NCBI GenBank assembly: GCA_023402505.1
Contig: JAEYGD010000035.1
Location: 1-15,466, forward strand
Direction: 5' to 3'
Length of the DNA stretch: 15,466 nucleotides
DNA from: Actinomycetes bacterium
GTDB lineage: Bacteria; Actinomycetota; Actinomycetes; Mycobacteriales; Micromonosporaceae
Positions 12,993 to 15,466 of this stretch are shown piece after piece. Positions within the stretch are counted from its first letter, which is position 1, and the number at the start of each line of letters is the position of its first letter. Made by a program: the position numbers and the translations under genes. Under the pieces are notes generated by a model. It searched no databases and was not told the DNA's origin. It saw nothing but the letters and a program-made list of their open reading frames with translations.

Positions 12993-14243
12993 TCAGCGCG
13001 GGACGGCGATCCGGCCCTCGACCGCGGCGGCGGCGATGTCGGTGCGGTGGTGCGAGCCGGGCAGGTCGACGCCGCGTACCAACTCGTAGGCGGCGGCACG
13101 GGCGGCGGCCAGGTCGGGGCCGGTGGCCGTACCGCAGAGGACCCGGCCGCCGGCGGAGAGCAACGCGCCGTCGGCGGCCCGGCGGGCGGTGCCCGCGTGG
13201 ATCACGCCCGGGCGCTCCGCCCCGGTGATCACATCACCGGTGCGGGGGCTCGCCGGGTAGCCGTCGGCCGCGACGACGACGGTGACGGCTGCCCCGTCGC
13301 GCCACCGCAGCGGCGGGTGCGCGGCCAGCGTGCCGGTGGCGGCGGCGTGCAGCAGCCCGGCCAGGGGCGTCTCCAGCAGCGCCAGCACGACCTGCGTCTC
13401 GGGGTCCCCGAAACGCGCGTTGAACTCGATCACCCGGGGGCCCGCGGCCGTGATGGCCAGGCCCACGTAGAGCAGACCGGAGAACGGGGTGCCCCGGCGG
13501 CGCATCTCGGCCAGCGTCGGGTGGACGACGTCCCGCATCACCTCGTCGACCAGGCCCGGCGGGGCCCACGGCAGGGGGGCGTACGCCCCCATGCCGCCGG
13601 TGTTCGGGCCGGTGTCACCGTCGCCGGCGCGCTTGAAGTCCTGTGCGGGCAGCAGCGGGACGGCCGCCTCGCCGTCGGTGACGACGAAGAGGGACACCTC
13701 GGGGCCGGCGAGGTACTCCTCGATCACGACCCGGCCGCACTCCCGCGCGTGCCGCTCCGCCTCCGCCGGGTCGTCGGTGACGACCACGCCCTTGCCGGCG
13801 GCGAGACCGTCGTTCTTGACCACGTACGGCGCCCCGAAGTCGGCCAGCGCCGCCCGGACACCCGGCTCGTCCGAGCAGGTGTACGCGCGGGCGGTCGGCA
13901 CCCCGGCCGCCGTCATCACGTCCTTCGCGAACGCCTTGGAGCCCTCCAGCCGGGCGGCCTCCGCGGAGGGGCCGAAGACCGGGATGCCCTTGGCGCGTAC
14001 GGCGTCGGCCACCCCGGCGACCAGCGGCGCCTCCGGCCCGACCACGACCAGGTCGGCACCGGTCTCCACCGCCAGCGCGGCCACGGCCGCCGGATCGACC
14101 GGGTCGACGCTGCGGGTCTCGGCGACCCCCGCGATGCCCGGATTCCCCGGTGCCGCGACAAGCGCCGTGACCGTCGGATCCGCACTGAGCCCGAGCGCGA
14201 GCGCGTGCTCCCGCCCGCCACCACCAAGAAGAAGAACCCGCAC
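12993..14243 (-). CDS. purD: Phosphoribosylamine-glycine ligase (GAR synthetase, PurD)
   Basis: PurD joins glycine to 5-phosphoribosylamine with ATP, the second step of purine synthesis. At 416 residues it has normal length. The N-terminal motif LLLGGGGREHALA (4-16) starts the N domain. KNDGLAAGKGV and VVIEEYLAGPEVS belong to the ATP-grasp domain. The PurD signature RFGDPETQ is at 277-284, and a normal C domain ends the protein. The start is GTG; 6 nt before it, on the same strand, is TAGGAT (complement of 14250-14255), the right place for a -10 of a leaderless transcript, and no strong Shine-Dalgarno exists. A palindromic repeat (14274-14340) lies just upstream. purB, the other purine gene of the window, is 11.5 kb downstream on the same strand. 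Confidence 0.97.
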   Translation of the reverse strand: MRVLLLGGGGREHALALGLSADPTVTALVAAPGNPGIAGVAETRSVDPVDPAAVAALAVETGADLVVVGPEAPLVAGVADAVRAKGIPVFGPSAEAARLEGSKAFAKDVMTAAGVPTARAYTCSDEPGVRAALADFGAPYVVKNDGLAAGKGVVVTDDPAEAERHARECGRVVIEEYLAGPEVSLFVVTDGEAAVPLLPAQDFKRAGDGDTGPNTGGMGAYAPLPWAPPGLVDEVMRDVVHPTLAEMRRRGTPFSGLLYVGLAITAAGPRVIEFNARFGDPETQVVLALLETPLAGLLHAAATGTLAAHPPLRWRDGAAVTVVVAADGYPASPRTGDVITGAERPGVIHAGTARRAADGALLSAGGRVLCGTATGPDLAAARAAAYELVRGVDLPGSHHRTDIAAAAVEGRIAVPR

Positions 14244-14249
14244 GCGCCG

Positions 14250-14255
14250 ATCCTA
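14250..14255 (-). promoter_or_regulatory. Candidate -10 element of a leaderless purD promoter
   Basis: On the minus strand TAGGAT is followed by 6 nt and then the purD GTG. No recognisable -35 is present at the usual distance, where the sequence is a G-rich run. The same TANNNT-N6-start spacing is seen at fabG4. Confidence 0.4.
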
Positions 14256-14273
14256 CGGGACCCCACCCCCACC

Positions 14274-14340
14274 CCCGTTGATCATGAAGTTGGCGGGTGC
14301 TTTGGAGATCAAACTACCCGTCAACTTCATGATCAACGGG
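14274..14340. repeat. Palindromic repeat, copy 1
   Basis: A 25-nt left arm (14274-14298) pairs with the right arm (14316-14340) with a single G-U pair, around a 17-nt loop that contains a small inner stem (TTTG/CAAA). The core arm is GTTGATCATGAAGTT. The 61-bp core 14277-14337 matches copy 2 (15355-15415) at 56 of 61 positions. I recall the GTTGATCATGAAGTT palindrome as widespread in Micromonosporaceae genomes. It probably terminates the nuclease gene, whose stop codon lies within it. Confidence 0.85.
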
Positions 14341-15262
14341 CGCGTGCGGCGGCGATCGCGCTACGGACCGTCCAGGGGATGTACGCCGGGTCGAGGGTGT
14401 CCTGCCAGGTGAAGCGGAGGACCGTCCAGCCGGCGTTGACCAGCCGATTCTGGCGTCGGCGGTCGGCGAAGACGGCTTCCGGCGTTCCGTGCGGGGCACG
14501 GCCGTCCGCCTCGGCGATCACCTTCGGGGCACGCCAACCGAGATCGCCGATGCCGAGCAGGTAGCCGTCGTCATCGCGGACGTCGATCTGGAGGACGTCC
14601 GGCGGAACCCGCCCGTCGACGCAGCGCAGCCGGGTACGAGTCTCAAGTGGGGACTGCGCTCGCCCGTCCGCCTCCGCGAGGTAGCCCCGCGCGGCGATCG
14701 CACCCCGTCGACCCTTGACGAGAGCACGGACGAGCAGCAGATCGTCGTCCGTGACCAGGCCCCGGTACAGCGCGGAGTCGAGCGCCGAGACCGCGGGATA
14801 TCGCGCCGCACGCAGGACCACCTCGGCCAGGGTGACGACCGGACTCGTGACTGGAATGCCGTCGACCCGCACCACCGAACCGGCGGGGTGCTCGAACTGG
14901 TGCAGCACCACGTCCGGCCGATTGGCGTGCTGGGGCCGGCCACACCGGCCGGGCAGCCCGACGTGTATCTCGCCGCTTCGCGGCAGCCCGGCGATGCCGT
15001 GCAACTCGGCTGCCGTGTCGAGTACGGCGTGGGCGGCCGGCCCGAGCGCGAGCAACGCGGCGCGGATCTCGCACCGCCGGGACGGTCCCGCCTCGACATC
15101 GCCACCGACGAGGTAGACGGCACGCGCAATCGGACGCCACCTACCCGCCCCGGCCAACCAGTCGATCTCGTTCCGGCCGAACCCGGCGCGCAACGCCTGC
15201 TCCCGCGTGATCAACCCGTCCTGCCGGGCCAGAATCCTGGCCAGCACCCCGTAACGATCCAC
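14333..15262 (-). CDS. AbiEi-type winged-helix and DUF559/Vsr-like nuclease domain protein
   Basis: The 309-residue product has two parts. Residues 1 to about 55 (VLARILARQDGLITREQALRAGF, then WRPIARAVYLV) match the N-terminal winged helix of AbiEi-type antitoxins. The C-terminal part (about 204-295) looks like the DUF559/Vsr-like PD-(D/E)XK fold, with Glu207, Asp240 in GDLGW and Glu251-x-Asp253 as candidate metal ligands, then DRRRQNRLVNAGWTVLRFTW. No AbiEii toxin gene is beside it, so an antitoxin role is doubtful; a DNA-binding nuclease or regulator is as likely. Start choice: the GTG at 15262 has AGGGA 7 nt upstream. A GTG at 15268 or an ATG at 15346 is in frame, but the longer form adds non-conserved sequence. 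The TGA stop lies inside palindromic repeat copy 1. Confidence 0.8.
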   Translation of the reverse strand: MDRYGVLARILARQDGLITREQALRAGFGRNEIDWLAGAGRWRPIARAVYLVGGDVEAGPSRRCEIRAALLALGPAAHAVLDTAAELHGIAGLPRSGEIHVGLPGRCGRPQHANRPDVVLHQFEHPAGSVVRVDGIPVTSPVVTLAEVVLRAARYPAVSALDSALYRGLVTDDDLLLVRALVKGRRGAIAARGYLAEADGRAQSPLETRTRLRCVDGRVPPDVLQIDVRDDDGYLLGIGDLGWRAPKVIAEADGRAPHGTPEAVFADRRRQNRLVNAGWTVLRFTWQDTLDPAYIPWTVRSAIAAARAR

Positions 15263-15303
15263 GGACACGTCCCTGGACCACGTCGGCCTCCCCGGCGAGG
15301 CCC

Positions 15304-15312
15304 TGTGGATAA
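15304..15312 (-). promoter_or_regulatory. DnaA-box match (TTATCCACA)
   Basis: TGTGGATAA on the plus strand is an exact TTATCCACA nonamer on the minus strand, 42 bp upstream of the nuclease start. A second box lies 21 bp away in the same orientation. The role is unproven. Confidence 0.5.
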
Positions 15313-15324
15313 CCTGCCGCCCCC

Positions 15325-15333
15325 TGTGGACAA
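15325..15333 (-). promoter_or_regulatory. DnaA-box match (TTGTCCACA)
   Basis: TGTGGACAA on the plus strand is TTGTCCACA on the minus strand, the preferred actinobacterial DnaA nonamer. It is in tandem with the 15304 box, two helical turns apart, so both would face the same side of the DNA. Confidence 0.5.
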
Positions 15334-15354
15334 CTCCCGCCGCCAACCGTCGCG

Positions 15355-15415
15355 GTTGATCATGAAGTTAGCGGGTGCTTTGAAGATCAACTCACCCGTC
15401 AACTTCATGATCAAC
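15355..15415. repeat. Palindromic repeat, copy 2
   Basis: Arms 15355-15377 and 15393-15415 (GTTGATCATGAAGTT core) pair with one A-C mismatch and one G-U pair around a 15-nt loop. The copy is in the same orientation as copy 1 and 92% identical to it, so the nuclease gene and its upstream region are bounded by direct copies about 1.08 kb apart. Confidence 0.85.
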
Positions 15416-15420
15416 GCGGG

Positions 15421-15466
15421 GAGGGGCGGAGAGGGGCGGAGAGGGGCGGAGAGGGGCGGAGAGGGG
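15421..15466. repeat. 10-bp tandem repeat at the window end
   Basis: GAGGGGCGGA is repeated four times perfectly plus six further bases, and is cut by the window edge. It begins five bases after palindromic repeat copy 2. It is a simple purine-rich array on one strand and its full length is not visible. Confidence 0.9.

Noticed and set aside
12951..14564. 537-codon plus-strand frame opposite purD
   Set aside because: It is antisense to purD and runs through the palindromic repeat; it is low-complexity.
14333..15262. AbiE toxin-antitoxin system
   Set aside because: Only an AbiEi-like winged helix is present; no AbiEii nucleotidyltransferase gene adjoins it, and the C-terminal part looks like a DUF559-type nuclease instead.
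15300..15340. Replication origin suggested by DnaA boxes
   Set aside because: There are only two boxes, no AT-rich unwinding region, and no dnaA, dnaN or rpmH nearby, so they are better treated as a local binding site.
14274..15415. Composite transposon or insertion sequence
   Set aside because: No transposase, no clear target-site duplication, and the flanking elements are palindromes rather than IS terminal repeats.

Overview
The window is very GC-rich, codes densely on both strands, uses GTG starts, and carries TANNNT-type -10 elements placed directly before start codons. Together with the gene content (a FadA2/FabG4/HtdX-type lipid locus as in mycobacteria, and purD and purB in one neighbourhood) this points to a chromosomal segment of an actinomycete. 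The GTTGATCATGAAGTT palindromic repeat and the protein sequences suggest Micromonosporaceae (Micromonospora-like), but that is inference from memory. No tRNA, rRNA, CRISPR array, insertion sequence or phage gene was seen.

Layout. Positions 24-1457 (-): purB. 1512-2150 (-): a lipoprotein with a Gly/Ser linker and a beta-sandwich-like domain. 2282-3025 (+): a stand-alone SDR oxidoreductase. 3161-4453 (-): a FadI/FadA2-type thiolase, divergent from 4509-5867 (+), a two-domain FabG4-type ketoreductase, which is start/stop-overlapped with 5867-6769 (+), a MaoC/HtdX-type dehydratase. 6825-7430 (+): DedA membrane protein. 7456-8106 (-): TetR regulator, divergent from 8163-8615 (+), an SCP2 lipid-binding protein, coupled to 8617-9831 (+), an acyl-CoA dehydrogenase. 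After a terminator come 9910-11472 (+), an acyl-CoA synthetase, and 11495-12820 (+), an MFS exporter. A long hairpin separates these from 12993-14243 (-), purD. 14333-15262 (-) encodes an AbiEi-type winged-helix plus DUF559/Vsr-like nuclease protein, bracketed by two copies of a 61-bp palindromic repeat.

How the genes work together. Between the two purine-biosynthesis genes lies a nearly complete fatty-acyl-CoA cycle: activation (acyl-CoA synthetase), dehydrogenation (acyl-CoA dehydrogenase with an SCP2 carrier), hydration (MaoC), ketoacyl reduction or hydroxyacyl oxidation (FabG4) and thiolysis or condensation (thiolase). The two divergent promoters of this set, thiolase/fabG4 and tetR/SCP2, share a DNA motif (ACCTACTCG-N3-GTAGG) embedded in the same promoter architecture. 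This makes the local TetR protein the likely regulator of the whole module.

The most unusual features are that shared operator, the repeat-bracketed nuclease gene with two tandem DnaA-box nonamers just upstream, and the 19+7 bp hairpin between the MFS gene and purD.
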